A stretch of DNA of 64,000 nt from Tenacibaculum larymnensis (GTDB lineage Bacteria; Bacteroidota; Bacteroidia; Flavobacteriales; Flavobacteriaceae). Below are positions 10,358 through 19,291 of this stretch, in pieces. The notes beneath the pieces are model-generated. The model had not been told where the DNA came from. It did not search any database and saw only the letters and a program-made list of their open reading frames with translations. Within the stretch, counting starts at the first letter, position 1; the number at the start of each line of letters is the position of its first letter. Position numbers and translations under genes: made by a program. The stretch covers positions 124,001 to 188,000 of the forward strand of contig NZ_JAIWJY010000001.1 of NCBI RefSeq assembly GCF_028829235.1, read 5' to 3'.

Positions 10358-10399
10358 AAAGAACGATAGTTGTTAATTCACAGCTATCGTTCTTTCGTT
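10358..10399 (+). terminator. Terminator after the hypothetical gene at 9954
   Basis: A 12-bp stem (10358-10369 with 10384-10395, core GAACGATAG) with a 14-base loop and a T-rich tail. Confidence 0.75.
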
Positions 10400-10438
10400 T
10401 ATACTCTCTTTTAGTACTTTCGCTTAAAATATCACTTT

Positions 10439-11803
10439 ATGTTTGCAAACATTCAAGACTTAGTTACTCAATTTTCTTCTTGGGTATGGGGAATTCCTTT
10501 ATTAATACTACTTATTGGTGGCGGTTTATACCTATTTGTCTATTCTGGTTTAATTCCTTTTAGATATATAGGTCATGCCATTGCTATTTTAAGAGGAAAA
10601 TATGACAAAGCTGATTCTCCTGGAGATTTATCGCATTACGAAGCTTTATCTTCTGCCATTGCAGCTACAGTGGGTATGGGAAATATAAGTGGAGTTGCTA
10701 TTGCTATTGCAACTGGAGGCCCTGGTGCTATTTTTTGGATGTGGGTAAGTGCCTTTGTAGGTATGGCTACTAAGTTTTTTACCTGTAGCCTATCGGTAAT
10801 GTATCGTGGAACTGATGAGAACGGAAATGTAAAGGGTGGACCAATGTATGTTATTACTGAAGGGTTAGGAAAAAAGTGGAAACCTTTAGCTTTATTTTTC
10901 TCTGCTGCAGGATTAATAGGAACTTTACCTGCTTTTCAAGCAAATCAACTTACACAAACACTGGTAGATGTTTTTCAAGTACACGAAACCAATCATTTTA
11001 CAGCTAAATTATTATTAGGTATATCCACTGCTATTATTGTAGCTATGGTGATTTTTGGTGGAATAAAACGAATTGGTAGTGTTGCAGGAAAACTAGTTCC
11101 TGTAATGGTTGTAGTATATCTTCTCACCGTTTTAACAATTTTGATGTTACGTTTAGAACAAGTTCCTGCAATTTTTTCTTTAATTTTTGAAGATGCTTTT
11201 TCGGGAAAATCTGTTTTGGGTGGTGCTTTAGGAGCATTGATAATTACAGGAGTAAAACGTGCTGCCTTTTCTAATGAAGCTGGTTTAGGTACTGCACCTA
11301 TGATGCATGGAACGGCTAAAACAAAAGAACCTATTCGTGAAGGATTGGTTGCTATGTTAGGCCCAGCTATTGACACCTTGTTAGTTTGTTCTTTGACCGC
11401 ACTGGCTATTTTGGCTTCGGGAGTTTGGAAAGATTTTGAAGGTAACGGAATTTCTATGACTTTAGCTGCGTTTGATGCTGTACTTCCTCATAATGTTGGG
11501 AGTGTTGTTTTAACTATTTGCGTATTGATTTTTGCTTTTTCAACGTTATTTACTTACTCTTTTTACGGGTTGAGTTGTTTAAGCTTCTTGACCAACACTA
11601 AAATAGGAAAGAATTACAACTATATTTATATTTTTACAATTGCTGTTGCTTCTATTATAAAACTAGACTTTGTAATTAACTTAATTGATAGCGCCTATGC
11701 CCTAATGGCAATACCAACAGTAATTTCAACATTAATTTTAGCTCCTAAAGTAAAAAAAGAAGCCAAAAAGTATTTTCAAAAGTTAAAGACTAATTCTTTC
11801 TAA
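10439..11803 (+). CDS. Alanine/glycine:cation symporter (AGCS family)
   Basis: An inner-membrane Na+- or H+-coupled importer for alanine or glycine. The 454 residues show about ten hydrophobic segments. Family marks are YEALSSAIAATVGMGNISGVA with GGPGA, KFFTCSLSVMYR, GGPMYVITEGLG, and ITGVKRAAFSNEAGLGTAPMMHG, the conserved AGCS stretch. It begins at ATG 10439; the upstream TACTTTCG is a near match to a -7 box. Its last 14 bases overlap the end of the convergent M28 peptidase gene, so there is no independent terminator between them. Confidence 0.93.
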   Translation: MFANIQDLVTQFSSWVWGIPLLILLIGGGLYLFVYSGLIPFRYIGHAIAILRGKYDKADSPGDLSHYEALSSAIAATVGMGNISGVAIAIATGGPGAIFWMWVSAFVGMATKFFTCSLSVMYRGTDENGNVKGGPMYVITEGLGKKWKPLALFFSAAGLIGTLPAFQANQLTQTLVDVFQVHETNHFTAKLLLGISTAIIVAMVIFGGIKRIGSVAGKLVPVMVVVYLLTVLTILMLRLEQVPAIFSLIFEDAFSGKSVLGGALGALIITGVKRAAFSNEAGLGTAPMMHGTAKTKEPIREGLVAMLGPAIDTLLVCSLTALAILASGVWKDFEGNGISMTLAAFDAVLPHNVGSVVLTICVLIFAFSTLFTYSFYGLSCLSFLTNTKIGKNYNYIYIFTIAVASIIKLDFVINLIDSAYALMAIPTVISTLILAPKVKKEAKKYFQKLKTNSF

Positions 11804-13523
11804 TAAGTTTTAGCTCTTCTATAATTTTAGAAGAGGCAGAATCTATTTTTTTAGATGTTTCTTTGATATAATCTTGATGCTTTGCTGAATCTTTTACAAC
11901 ATCTAACGTTGTTTTGGTTGAGTTGATATACCAATCTTTCCATGCTGAAATAATTGATAGTTGTATTGATAAAGAATCGCCTTTTTTTAATGCTATTTCA
12001 CTTTGTTTCTTTTCTTCTTGAAGTCTTGATAAAGCTGCTTTTTCAATATTTTGGAGTATTGATTTTGCTGTGGTACTATCCGCATTTAATAAAGTATAAG
12101 CAGAAGCTAATGAAGCTATCCCAACATTTTTTAGCGTTTTTTGAGACACTTTATCGATTCGATCGTTATCGGTATGATAAAATTGGTCGGTAAAATGCCA
12201 GAATAAAACACTAGGAATGTTTCTCTTTAAAAAAGGCACATGATCGCTACCACCTTCAAACGGATTTGTATTCACTATCCAATTCGCTCTTTTTCCTTGT
12301 TCTTTAAATTTATCAATTAAAAAATCATTTAGATAGTGTGGAGTCATTTCTTTAAGTTTCATTTTTCTTCCTCCCCACTCAGTATGTTTGTCTTTTCCTC
12401 TTGTCCAAATTGCACTAGGATCAGGCATTTTTTCAATTAAAAAAGTACCGCCCGTTTTTTGGGTATCTTCTCCTACCATGTCTAGAGAAATTCCCCACTT
12501 AATATCCTTTGCCCTTATACTATCCTCTTTTACATACCTGTTTGTAGAAATAATTTCATCTCCCCATAAAAAGGTTAAGGTTCTATTAGGTATAAATATG
12601 TTATTTTTGATAAGCTCAGCTGTAAGTGTAGCCATTTCTAAAGCAACACCTACACCTGTAGCATTGTCATTTGCACCAGGTTCTTGTATGTGAGCACTAA
12701 AAACTAATCGTTCTTTAGGATATTTATTCCCCTTAATATCAGCTACAATTGTCAACTCTTCTGATGGATAGATATTCGTTTCAATATGTACATCTAGAAA
12801 AACTTTTCCTTTTAACAATTCCTCTTTTAATTTTTCTTTAGCCTTGTAAGACATAGCAATTGCCCAAGATTTAACTTCTTCATTTAACGGAATAGTTCTA
12901 AATTGAATAGAAGTGGTGTTTTTTTGAGGTTGTAAATATTTTGGATTACTATAGGTAACCAACCCCAAAGCTCCTCCTTTTACAATAGCTTGGTTAAAGA
13001 TTTTATGAGGACTTGTTTCAGCAAAAACAATCTTTCCTTTTATATCTAAATCTTTTATTTTTTTTAAGTCTTTAACGTAAACGACCTCTGCTTTAACTCC
13101 TTTTTTAGGTGTACTGTAAGAGTTTAAAGCAATCATATTCCTATTTGTGCTATGTTGTAATAGAGGAACCTCTTCTCCATCTATTTTTACAGAAGCATCC
13201 ACAGATTCCCAAGTAGGATTTTTTAAGGGTCTTTTTTCTATCCTGTAGGTTAAAATATCATTACTCGTAGCACTATCTTCTTTAACGAAACCTGATTTTT
13301 CTAATTCTTCAGCAATTTTATATACACTTTTATTAAAGCCAGTATTACCAACAACACGCCAATATTTTTCTACAAAAGAAGTTGTTTCATAAGCCAAATC
13401 ACCCGTAAATTCTTCATTTAAAACATCGAAATAATTAGAGGTGTTTAAAACTGGAACAACATTTTCTTTCTTACAACTTATAAGTAATAGAATGATAGGT
13501 AATAGATAGATTTTTTTTAGCAT
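11790..13523 (-). CDS. M28-family zinc aminopeptidase, lipoprotein
   Basis: A 577-residue exported peptidase. The signal MLKKIYLLPIILLLISC ends in a lipobox Cys at residue 17. A PA-like insert precedes the catalytic domain (KGKIVFAET, GALGLVTYSN). The two-zinc site of clan MH can be read: the His of FSAHIQEPGANDNATG with the Asp of that segment, a Glu in FLWGDE, the Asp of SLDMVGED and the His of EGGSDHVPFL. The C-terminal 100 residues are Lys/Ser-rich and probably helical. It likely trims peptides in the periplasm or at the surface. Its 3' end overlaps the convergent symporter gene by 14 bases. Confidence 0.88.
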   Translation of the reverse strand: MLKKIYLLPIILLLISCKKENVVPVLNTSNYFDVLNEEFTGDLAYETTSFVEKYWRVVGNTGFNKSVYKIAEELEKSGFVKEDSATSNDILTYRIEKRPLKNPTWESVDASVKIDGEEVPLLQHSTNRNMIALNSYSTPKKGVKAEVVYVKDLKKIKDLDIKGKIVFAETSPHKIFNQAIVKGGALGLVTYSNPKYLQPQKNTTSIQFRTIPLNEEVKSWAIAMSYKAKEKLKEELLKGKVFLDVHIETNIYPSEELTIVADIKGNKYPKERLVFSAHIQEPGANDNATGVGVALEMATLTAELIKNNIFIPNRTLTFLWGDEIISTNRYVKEDSIRAKDIKWGISLDMVGEDTQKTGGTFLIEKMPDPSAIWTRGKDKHTEWGGRKMKLKEMTPHYLNDFLIDKFKEQGKRANWIVNTNPFEGGSDHVPFLKRNIPSVLFWHFTDQFYHTDNDRIDKVSQKTLKNVGIASLASAYTLLNADSTTAKSILQNIEKAALSRLQEEKKQSEIALKKGDSLSIQLSIISAWKDWYINSTKTTLDVVKDSAKHQDYIKETSKKIDSASSKIIEELKLIRKN

Positions 13524-13898
13524 AACGGGATTTTGTGGCTTTAAAAGTACACTTTTTATAGTTTTTATTTTTAGTTCTTTTACTTATTGAAAAGGACAAA
13601 ATAAAAATTTTCAGAAAAGATGCCGTTTTAACTTTTCTAAAAAACCAGAAATTCAATCATAATTAGCTTCTTTTTCCAAATCAAAGTGAATAAACCCACC
13701 TTAAAAAACCAACACAAAAACCTGTAATACAGCAGTTTATATAAATTAACCTTTTTATGTCCTGTTAGTTTTATTCAAGCCCTTTATCTACAAACAACCA
13801 AATACTCAAATATCTATTTATCAGCAAATTAAACTGTCCTTTTATTATTTGACCCTCAATATTAATATTGTTCAAAATAATTAGTAACAAAAAAAACA
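13524..13898. other. Gene-free region before the small ORF at 13899
   Basis: 375 AT-rich bases upstream of the M28 gene and of a small plus-strand reading frame. I see no RNA gene, repeat or perfect TAnnTTTG box in either direction. A TATTATTTG word near 13843 is one base too long for the consensus. Confidence 0.4.
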
Positions 13899-14060
13899 AT
13901 GAACAATAACTTCAACATACTTCCTAATGTTACTGGAAAATACATTCATAAATCAATAAAATTGATTGTGTTTTGGATAGTTTTCCCTGTCATAATAGCA
14001 ACAATTTTATTAATAGTATATGCTAATGAAAAATTAATTAATTTCTTATCTGCTTTATAG
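13899..14060 (+). CDS. Possible 53-residue single-span membrane protein
   Basis: Reads MNNNFNILPNVTGKYI followed by one strongly hydrophobic stretch (about residues 22-42, LIVFWIVFPVIIATILLIVY) and a short tail ending FLSAL. ATG to TAG is 54 codons with A-rich sequence before the start. The charge pattern (Lys/His before, Glu/Lys after) fits a small membrane protein. No family recognised; it may be chance, but hydrophobicity over this length in such AT-rich DNA is also easy to obtain. The gene after it is on the opposite strand. Confidence 0.35.
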   Translation: MNNNFNILPNVTGKYIHKSIKLIVFWIVFPVIIATILLIVYANEKLINFLSAL

Positions 14061-14090
14061 TTTACGGCTTATTATCTGGCTCTGGTGGCT

Positions 14091-14318
14091 TTACTCTCTC
14101 CCTATCGGATAATCTTCATAAAAATCTTCAAAGGTTTTATCGGTGGTGTAATGGTCTTTTAATACTTTGTAAACCATTAACACTACTAGTAACTGACCTA
14201 TAACTGTAAGTATAAACACCCAGCTAAAGCCTATATTAGTATAGACCAAAACAGTAAGCACTAATAAAAAAATAGTGACAAACAACACCCAAAACATCGC
14301 CGAATTCTTCATAATCAC
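14091..14318 (-). CDS. Small two-span membrane protein, unknown function
   Basis: A 75-residue protein with two hydrophobic segments (FWVLFVTIFLLVLTVLVYT and FSWVFILTVIGQLLVVLMVY) and an acidic C-terminal tail (KTFEDFYEDYPIGRE) likely in the cytoplasm. It may start at M1 or M3 (MIMKNSAMF). I recognise no family. It lies downstream of the HopJ-like gene on the same strand with a 137-base gap, so cotranscription is possible but unproven. Confidence 0.6.
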   Translation of the reverse strand: MIMKNSAMFWVLFVTIFLLVLTVLVYTNIGFSWVFILTVIGQLLVVLMVYKVLKDHYTTDKTFEDFYEDYPIGRE

Positions 14319-14455
14319 ACATTACCCTATAATTTACAAAAAAATCAACAACTAATAAAACTCTAATCACCTTATAAAGAGTCTTTTTAATCTTTAAGAT
14401 GACTTTGTAATATTTATTTGAGATAGAAGAAGTAGACTAATTCTCTAAAAAAACC

Positions 14456-14800
14456 TTAACGTTTTTTTAGCACCTCTCCTTCAAAAAATAGGCCTTCAAA
14501 ACCAGTTTTTATAAAATTTCTAATGTTTTGGTGATCTGTTCCTTCAGGATTTTTTAAAACATCTTCAAAATAATACTGTCCAAAACAAGCCAAGGTTTCT
14601 TCTTTACTGAACCCCTGTTGTATAGCAAATGAAAACACTTTACATGAACCTTGATTTTTTTCAGCTTCATTGTATAAATCTCCATTTTTAAAGGCAGTGG
14701 GTGTAAAATTATATACGTTTTCAATCACTGACATAGTATCAGAAAACTCAACTTTTTCTGGTGTACTTTGTATCGTTTCTTTAAATCTATCTAGTGTCAT
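14456..14800 (-). CDS. HopJ-family protein
   Basis: A 114-residue soluble protein matching the HopJ family: LTLDRFKETI-like start, then FSDTMSVIENVYNFTPTAF, NQGSCKVFSFA, FSKEETLACFGQYYFEDVL and HQNIRNFIKTGF. The family was named after a supposed Pseudomonas type III effector, but it is widespread in bacteria without that secretion system and nothing here suggests export. A cytoplasmic, uncharacterised role is more likely. It is divergent from aspS, with a 115-base gap. Confidence 0.85.
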   Translation of the reverse strand: MTLDRFKETIQSTPEKVEFSDTMSVIENVYNFTPTAFKNGDLYNEAEKNQGSCKVFSFAIQQGFSKEETLACFGQYYFEDVLKNPEGTDHQNIRNFIKTGFEGLFFEGEVLKKR

Positions 14801-14887
14801 TTTAAAAAGGTTTTACGCTACAAAACAAAAGATTAAAACTCATAAAAACTAACTCGTAGTAATTTTTTACAAACTAACATTTATAGT

Positions 14888-14895
14888 TAAATTTG
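14888..14895 (+). promoter_or_regulatory. TAnnTTTG -7 box of aspS
   Basis: Reads TAAATTTG, 21 bases before the aspS start codon. Confidence 0.55.
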
Positions 14896-14915
14896 CACAG
14901 CAAAAATTTCAAGAA

Positions 14916-16667
14916 ATGTACAGAACGCATACTTGTGGTGAATTAAGAGCATCGCACATCAATACTGAAGTTACCCTTGCAGGATGGGTACAAAGAGTTA
15001 AGGATAGAGGTAATTTAACGTGGGTCGTAATTCGTGATAGATATGGAATAACACAGTTAATATTTAATGAGGAAAGTCCTGAAGGTTTATTAGAATTATC
15101 TAAAAAATTAGGTAGAGAAACAGTTATCCAAGTTAAAGGAAAAGTTATAGAACGTGAGTCTAAAACTAAAAATATGGAAACTGGTGATATTGAGGTTTTA
15201 GTTTCTGAATTAACTGTATTAAACGAGGCAAAATTACCCCCTTTTACGATTGAAGATGAAACTGATGGTGGTGAAGATTTACGTATGAAGTATCGTTATT
15301 TAGATATCCGTCGTAACCCAGTAAAAAACAGCTTGGTTTTCCGTCATAAAGTATCAATGGAAGTTCGCAAATATTTATCTGACAAAGGATTTATTGATGT
15401 GGAAACTCCATATTTAATTAAATCTACTCCAGAAGGAGCACGTGATTTCTTAGTACCTTCGCGTATGAATGCGGGTCAGTTTTATGCCTTACCACAATCA
15501 CCACAAACCTTTAAGCAGTTGTTAATGGTAGGTGGAATGGATAAATACTTCCAGATTGTAAAGTGTTTTAGAGATGAAGATTTACGTGCCGACCGTCAAC
15601 CAGAATTTACACAGATAGACTGTGAAATGGCGTTTGTTGAGCAAGAAGATATTTTAGAGATTTTCGAAGGAATGACGCGTCATTTACTAAAAGAAATCAA
15701 CGGAGTTGAAGTAGAGAAATTCCCAAGAATTACGTTTGATGAAGCAATGCGTAAGTATGGTAACGATAAACCAGACATTCGTTTCGGAATGGAGTTTGGT
15801 GAGTTAAATGAAGTTGCACAACATAAAGATTTCAAAGTATTTAACGATACTGAATTAGTGGTTGGTATTGCAGTACCAGGAGGAGCTTCATATACTCGTA
15901 AAGAAATTGATAAATTAATCGATTGGGTAAAGCGTCCTCAGGTAGGAGCTTTAGGAATGGTATATGTGAAGTGTAACGAAGACGGAAGCTTTAAATCTTC
16001 AGTAGATAAATTTTACGATCAAGAAGATTTAGCTAAATGGGCTGAAGCTACAGGTGCGAAGGCAGGAGATTTAATTTGTGTGCTTTCAGGAAACACTAAC
16101 AAAGTTCGCGCACAATTAAGCGCTTTACGTATGGAAATGGCTGAGCGTTTAGGTTTACGTAAACCTGATGAGTTTGCTCCGTTATGGGTAATTGATTTCC
16201 CTTTATTAGAATTAGATGAAGAAACAGGTCATTATCACGCAATGCACCATCCTTTTACTTCTCCAAAACCAGGACAATTAGCATTATTAGACACTGACCC
16301 AGGAGCTGTTAAAGCGAACGCTTACGATTTAGTACTAAACGGAAACGAAATTGGTGGAGGTTCCATTAGAATTCACGATAAAGAAACACAAGCTATCATG
16401 TTTAAGCATTTAGGATTTACCGAAGAAGAAGCGAAAGCTCAGTTCGGGTTCTTAATGGATGCTTTTGAATACGGAGCACCACCACACGGAGGTTTAGCTT
16501 TTGGTTTAGATAGATTGGTAGCTATTTTAGGAGGTCAAGAAACAATTAGAGATTTTATTGCCTTTCCTAAAAACAATTCAGGACGCGATGTAATGATTGA
16601 TGCACCTGCAACTATAGACGATGAACAACTACAAGAATTAAGCATCAAGTTAGATGTAAAAGAATAA
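14916..16667 (+). CDS. aspS: Aspartyl-tRNA synthetase AspS
   Basis: Charges tRNA-Asp. The 583-residue bacterial-type class II enzyme has an N-terminal OB-fold anticodon domain (about 1-105, [14 protein letters not shown]), class II motif 1 and 2 ([40 protein letters not shown]), the GAD insertion of the bacterial type (about 280-410), and motif 3 near the end ([15 protein letters not shown]). [10 protein letters not shown] is also diagnostic. It begins [14 protein letters not shown], a standard N-terminus. It has its own promoter box and an exceptionally long terminator stem. Confidence 0.98.
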   Translation: MYRTHTCGELRASHINTEVTLAGWVQRVKDRGNLTWVVIRDRYGITQLIFNEESPEGLLELSKKLGRETVIQVKGKVIERESKTKNMETGDIEVLVSELTVLNEAKLPPFTIEDETDGGEDLRMKYRYLDIRRNPVKNSLVFRHKVSMEVRKYLSDKGFIDVETPYLIKSTPEGARDFLVPSRMNAGQFYALPQSPQTFKQLLMVGGMDKYFQIVKCFRDEDLRADRQPEFTQIDCEMAFVEQEDILEIFEGMTRHLLKEINGVEVEKFPRITFDEAMRKYGNDKPDIRFGMEFGELNEVAQHKDFKVFNDTELVVGIAVPGGASYTRKEIDKLIDWVKRPQVGALGMVYVKCNEDGSFKSSVDKFYDQEDLAKWAEATGAKAGDLICVLSGNTNKVRAQLSALRMEMAERLGLRKPDEFAPLWVIDFPLLELDEETGHYHAMHHPFTSPKPGQLALLDTDPGAVKANAYDLVLNGNEIGGGSIRIHDKETQAIMFKHLGFTEEEAKAQFGFLMDAFEYGAPPHGGLAFGLDRLVAILGGQETIRDFIAFPKNNSGRDVMIDAPATIDDEQLQELSIKLDVKE

Positions 16668-16684
16668 AAGTAATAACTTTATAT

Positions 16685-16723
16685 AAATCAAAAACCCATG
16701 GCAATGCCATGGGTTTTTGATTT
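16685..16723. terminator. Long bidirectional terminator between aspS and the RDD gene
   Basis: Arms 16685-16703 and 16705-16723 are exact reverse complements over 19 bases (core AACCCATGGCA) around a single central base, so the RNA forms a long hairpin whose inner pairs open as the loop. It serves both convergent genes. Confidence 0.85.
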
Positions 16724-16726
16724 ATA

Positions 16727-17173
16727 TTATTCGTTTATCTTTTTTCTCCCGATTTCCTTTACTACAATTGTTCCTGAAAGCATGTCGTGTAAACATTGCT
16801 TTTTTTCACCCGTAAAGAATAATAAATATCCTACAAAAAAAGTGATAACATTTAAAAAATTACCAAAAAACCTTCCTGTTGCCTGACCAAAAGTTACTTT
16901 ATTACCATCAATACTCATTAGCTTTATTTGAGCTACTCCCTGACCAACTGTTCTTTCTTTTTCACTACTTTGTTGTAACGACCAATATAACCAAGCAGGC
17001 ACCAAAGGGATACATAACTGAGGTATAATAATAATTAACGTATCTAAAAACCTGGCTAGAAAACGCTCCCAAAATCCAGCATACTGATATACTATTACCT
17101 CATTATACTCTTTAACAATAAGCTCCACTGTACCTTCATTGGTAAAACGGATTTCTTTTTCTTTTGATAACAT
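16727..17173 (-). CDS. RDD family membrane protein
   Basis: A 148-residue membrane protein with the RDD pattern: YAGFWERFLARFLDTLII (Arg and Asp in the first span), a second span (LCIPLVPAWLYW), the GQGVAQIKLMSIDG linker that in this family follows the second span, TFGQATGRFFGN, a third span (LNVITFFVGYLLFF) and the KQCLHDMLSGTIVV end. A stretch of about 25 residues comes before the first span. Function of the family is not settled; some members are Na+/H+ antiporters. It ends inside the aspS terminator region. Confidence 0.85.
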   Translation of the reverse strand: MLSKEKEIRFTNEGTVELIVKEYNEVIVYQYAGFWERFLARFLDTLIIIIPQLCIPLVPAWLYWSLQQSSEKERTVGQGVAQIKLMSIDGNKVTFGQATGRFFGNFLNVITFFVGYLLFFTGEKKQCLHDMLSGTIVVKEIGRKKINE

Positions 17174-17340
17174 AGAATTTAATTTTTTATTTCAAGGCGC
17201 AATGTTACTAATTTTTTTATTCTGTTTCTATTTTCCTCATACTTTTTAACACGTATTACAACAACAAAAGCTTAATGTATTTCACCTTTAAATATTTTTT
17301 CTTCAAACAATGAAACAGATATTAAGTCTTAAAAAATAAA

Positions 17341-17369
17341 AAATCCTGCAAAATTTGCAGGGTTTTTTA
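17341..17369 (+). terminator. Terminator-like hairpin with no gene in front of it
   Basis: An 8-bp perfect stem (17345-17352 with 17354-17361, CCTGCAAA) extended by weak pairs, followed by TTTTTT. It lies between divergent genes (RDD start at 17173, permease start at 17431), so it ends neither of them. It could be an attenuator in the permease leader or the end of an unannotated short RNA. Confidence 0.6.
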
Positions 17370-17430
17370 TTACCTTTAATGTACGTCTTGAAAAGGTAAA
17401 AACTTCACGAAAACAAACCAATAACATATT

Positions 17431-19194
17431 ATGAAACAAGCTATTTCTAAAAAGCTTAATGAATTAGAGTCAACTGCTATTTGCGGTAACGACATTAGCT
17501 CTTCTGTTTTGTATGTATCAGCATTGGCTATTGCGTTTGCTGGTCAATACGCATGGATAACATTATTAATCGTATCAGTAGTATTATTTTTATTTCGGAA
17601 AATTTATGGTGAAGTAGTTGGTGCAATGCCTTTAAATGGTGGCGCATACAATGCTTTACTTAATACTACCAGTAAGTTAATGGCTTCTTTTGCTGCAACA
17701 CTTACCATACTTTCTTATATGGCTACAGCTGTTATTTCTGCCAATGAAGCAATTCATTACCTGCATCACTTAATTCCTTCAATGCCCATTATTATATCAA
17801 CTGTTGGTCTATTGTTGTTTTTTGCTTTATTAACTATTGGAGGTATAACGGAATCCGCTAAAGTAGCTGTCGGAATTTTTTTATTTCATCTACTATCGTT
17901 AGTCGTTCTTGCCCTTTTTATCATTATTTATTTGTCTCAAAATGGAATTGACATTCTTTTTAACAACTGGGGGTATCAATCAGAAAACAGTATTTGGTAT
18001 GCTATATTTTTTGGTTTTGCAGCTTCAATGTTGGGAGTTTCTGGTTTTGAAAGTTCTGCAAACTTTGTTGAAGAACAACAGAAAGGGGTGTTTCCAAAAA
18101 CGTTAAAAAACATGTGGGTAATTGTAAGTATCATTAACCCTCTAATGGCTGTTTTTGCATTATCTCTTTTCGCAATCCCTGTTTTACAGAGTGCTGATTA
18201 CCAAAATACTTTATTAGTTCAAATGGGAGAATATGTTGGAGGTGATTGGGTTGCTGCCGTTATAGCTATAGATGCTTTTTTAGTATTAAGTGGAGCCGTT
18301 TTAACGAGTTTTGTTGGTGTTACTGGATTGCTGGAACGTATGACATTAGACCGAATTATGCCTCAATTCTTTTTAAAAAAGAATAAAAGAGGTAGCTCTT
18401 ACCGAATTATTATTTTATTCTTTATCCTCGCTGTTTCTGTATTACTAATAACTAATGGAAATGTTGGCTTATTAGCTGGTGTATATACTATTTCCTTTTT
18501 ATCGGTAATGGCATTATTTGCGATAGGAAACATCTTGTTAAAGATACGTAGAAATCAGCTTCCTAGACCTGAAAAAGCAGCCTGGGCTTCTGTTTTATTA
18601 GCTATAATTGCTGTGTTATGTGCTTTAGCTGGTAATATTTTAATGGAGCCAAAAGATGGTTTACCTAGCAATACTTCAGTCTTTTTAAATTATTTTATTC
18701 CAACCATAATTTTTATCATAATTATGTTAAACCGCACTGCTTTATTAAAATTAGTGCTCCAGATAATTTATGCTATTTTTAATCCTTTGAGACGACTCGT
18801 TTCAAGTATGGATAGAAAAATAACCAAGACCATTAACAAAATAAACGATCAAGAGTTCGTCTTTTTTACCAAAGGAGATAATATAGCTACTCTTAATAAA
18901 GTTATGCTATACATTATTAAAAATGAACACACTAAAAAGATAAAAATTGTATTAGCTCTTGATGAAGGAGACACAATTCCTGAAAACTTGCCTAATGAGA
19001 TTACTTTTTTAGATAGAGAGTACCCAAAGATTAAAGTAAACTTTCAAGTTGTTCAAGGAAAGTTTAGTCCTGAACTTATTAAGGAACTTTCTGAAAAATG
19101 GAACATTCCTATTAATTTTATGTTTATAGGAGCTCCAAGTAATAAATTTCCTTATAAAGTTGAAGAGCTTGGTGGTGTCCGATTAATCGTTTAA
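17431..19194 (+). CDS. APC-superfamily amino-acid permease with C-terminal cytoplasmic domain
   Basis: A 587-residue transporter. Residues 1 to about 460 carry about 12 hydrophobic segments with APC-fold marks: GNDISSSVLYVSALA near the N-terminus, GAMPLNGGAYNALLNTTSK in the region between spans 2 and 3, and SMLGVSGFESSANFVEEQQ. Residues 480-587 are soluble (VFFTKGDNIATLNKVMLYII, KIKIVLALDEGDT), and look like a universal-stress-like alpha/beta domain, which is likely regulatory. Substrate not identifiable. The start ATG follows AATAACATATT. No partner gene is adjacent; the CLC channel gene is 97 bases downstream on the same strand. Confidence 0.85.
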   Translation: MKQAISKKLNELESTAICGNDISSSVLYVSALAIAFAGQYAWITLLIVSVVLFLFRKIYGEVVGAMPLNGGAYNALLNTTSKLMASFAATLTILSYMATAVISANEAIHYLHHLIPSMPIIISTVGLLLFFALLTIGGITESAKVAVGIFLFHLLSLVVLALFIIIYLSQNGIDILFNNWGYQSENSIWYAIFFGFAASMLGVSGFESSANFVEEQQKGVFPKTLKNMWVIVSIINPLMAVFALSLFAIPVLQSADYQNTLLVQMGEYVGGDWVAAVIAIDAFLVLSGAVLTSFVGVTGLLERMTLDRIMPQFFLKKNKRGSSYRIIILFFILAVSVLLITNGNVGLLAGVYTISFLSVMALFAIGNILLKIRRNQLPRPEKAAWASVLLAIIAVLCALAGNILMEPKDGLPSNTSVFLNYFIPTIIFIIIMLNRTALLKLVLQIIYAIFNPLRRLVSSMDRKITKTINKINDQEFVFFTKGDNIATLNKVMLYIIKNEHTKKIKIVLALDEGDTIPENLPNEITFLDREYPKIKVNFQVVQGKFSPELIKELSEKWNIPINFMFIGAPSNKFPYKVEELGGVRLIV

Positions 19195-19291
19195 TAAAAA
19201 TATCTCTTCTTATTTAATAAATCAAAAGAGGATAGTATCTTTAAGTATTATTAACTAGCTTTTCAAAAATCAACTAAGAGTCTAGAAAACA

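Noticed and set aside
12388..12693. Open frame of about 100 codons antisense to the M28 peptidase gene
   Set aside because: It is a shadow of the conserved peptidase coding sequence; no start signal or family match.
14456..14800. Type III effector function for the HopJ-like protein
   Set aside because: No secretion genes or export signal are seen, and the family occurs widely in bacteria that lack such systems.
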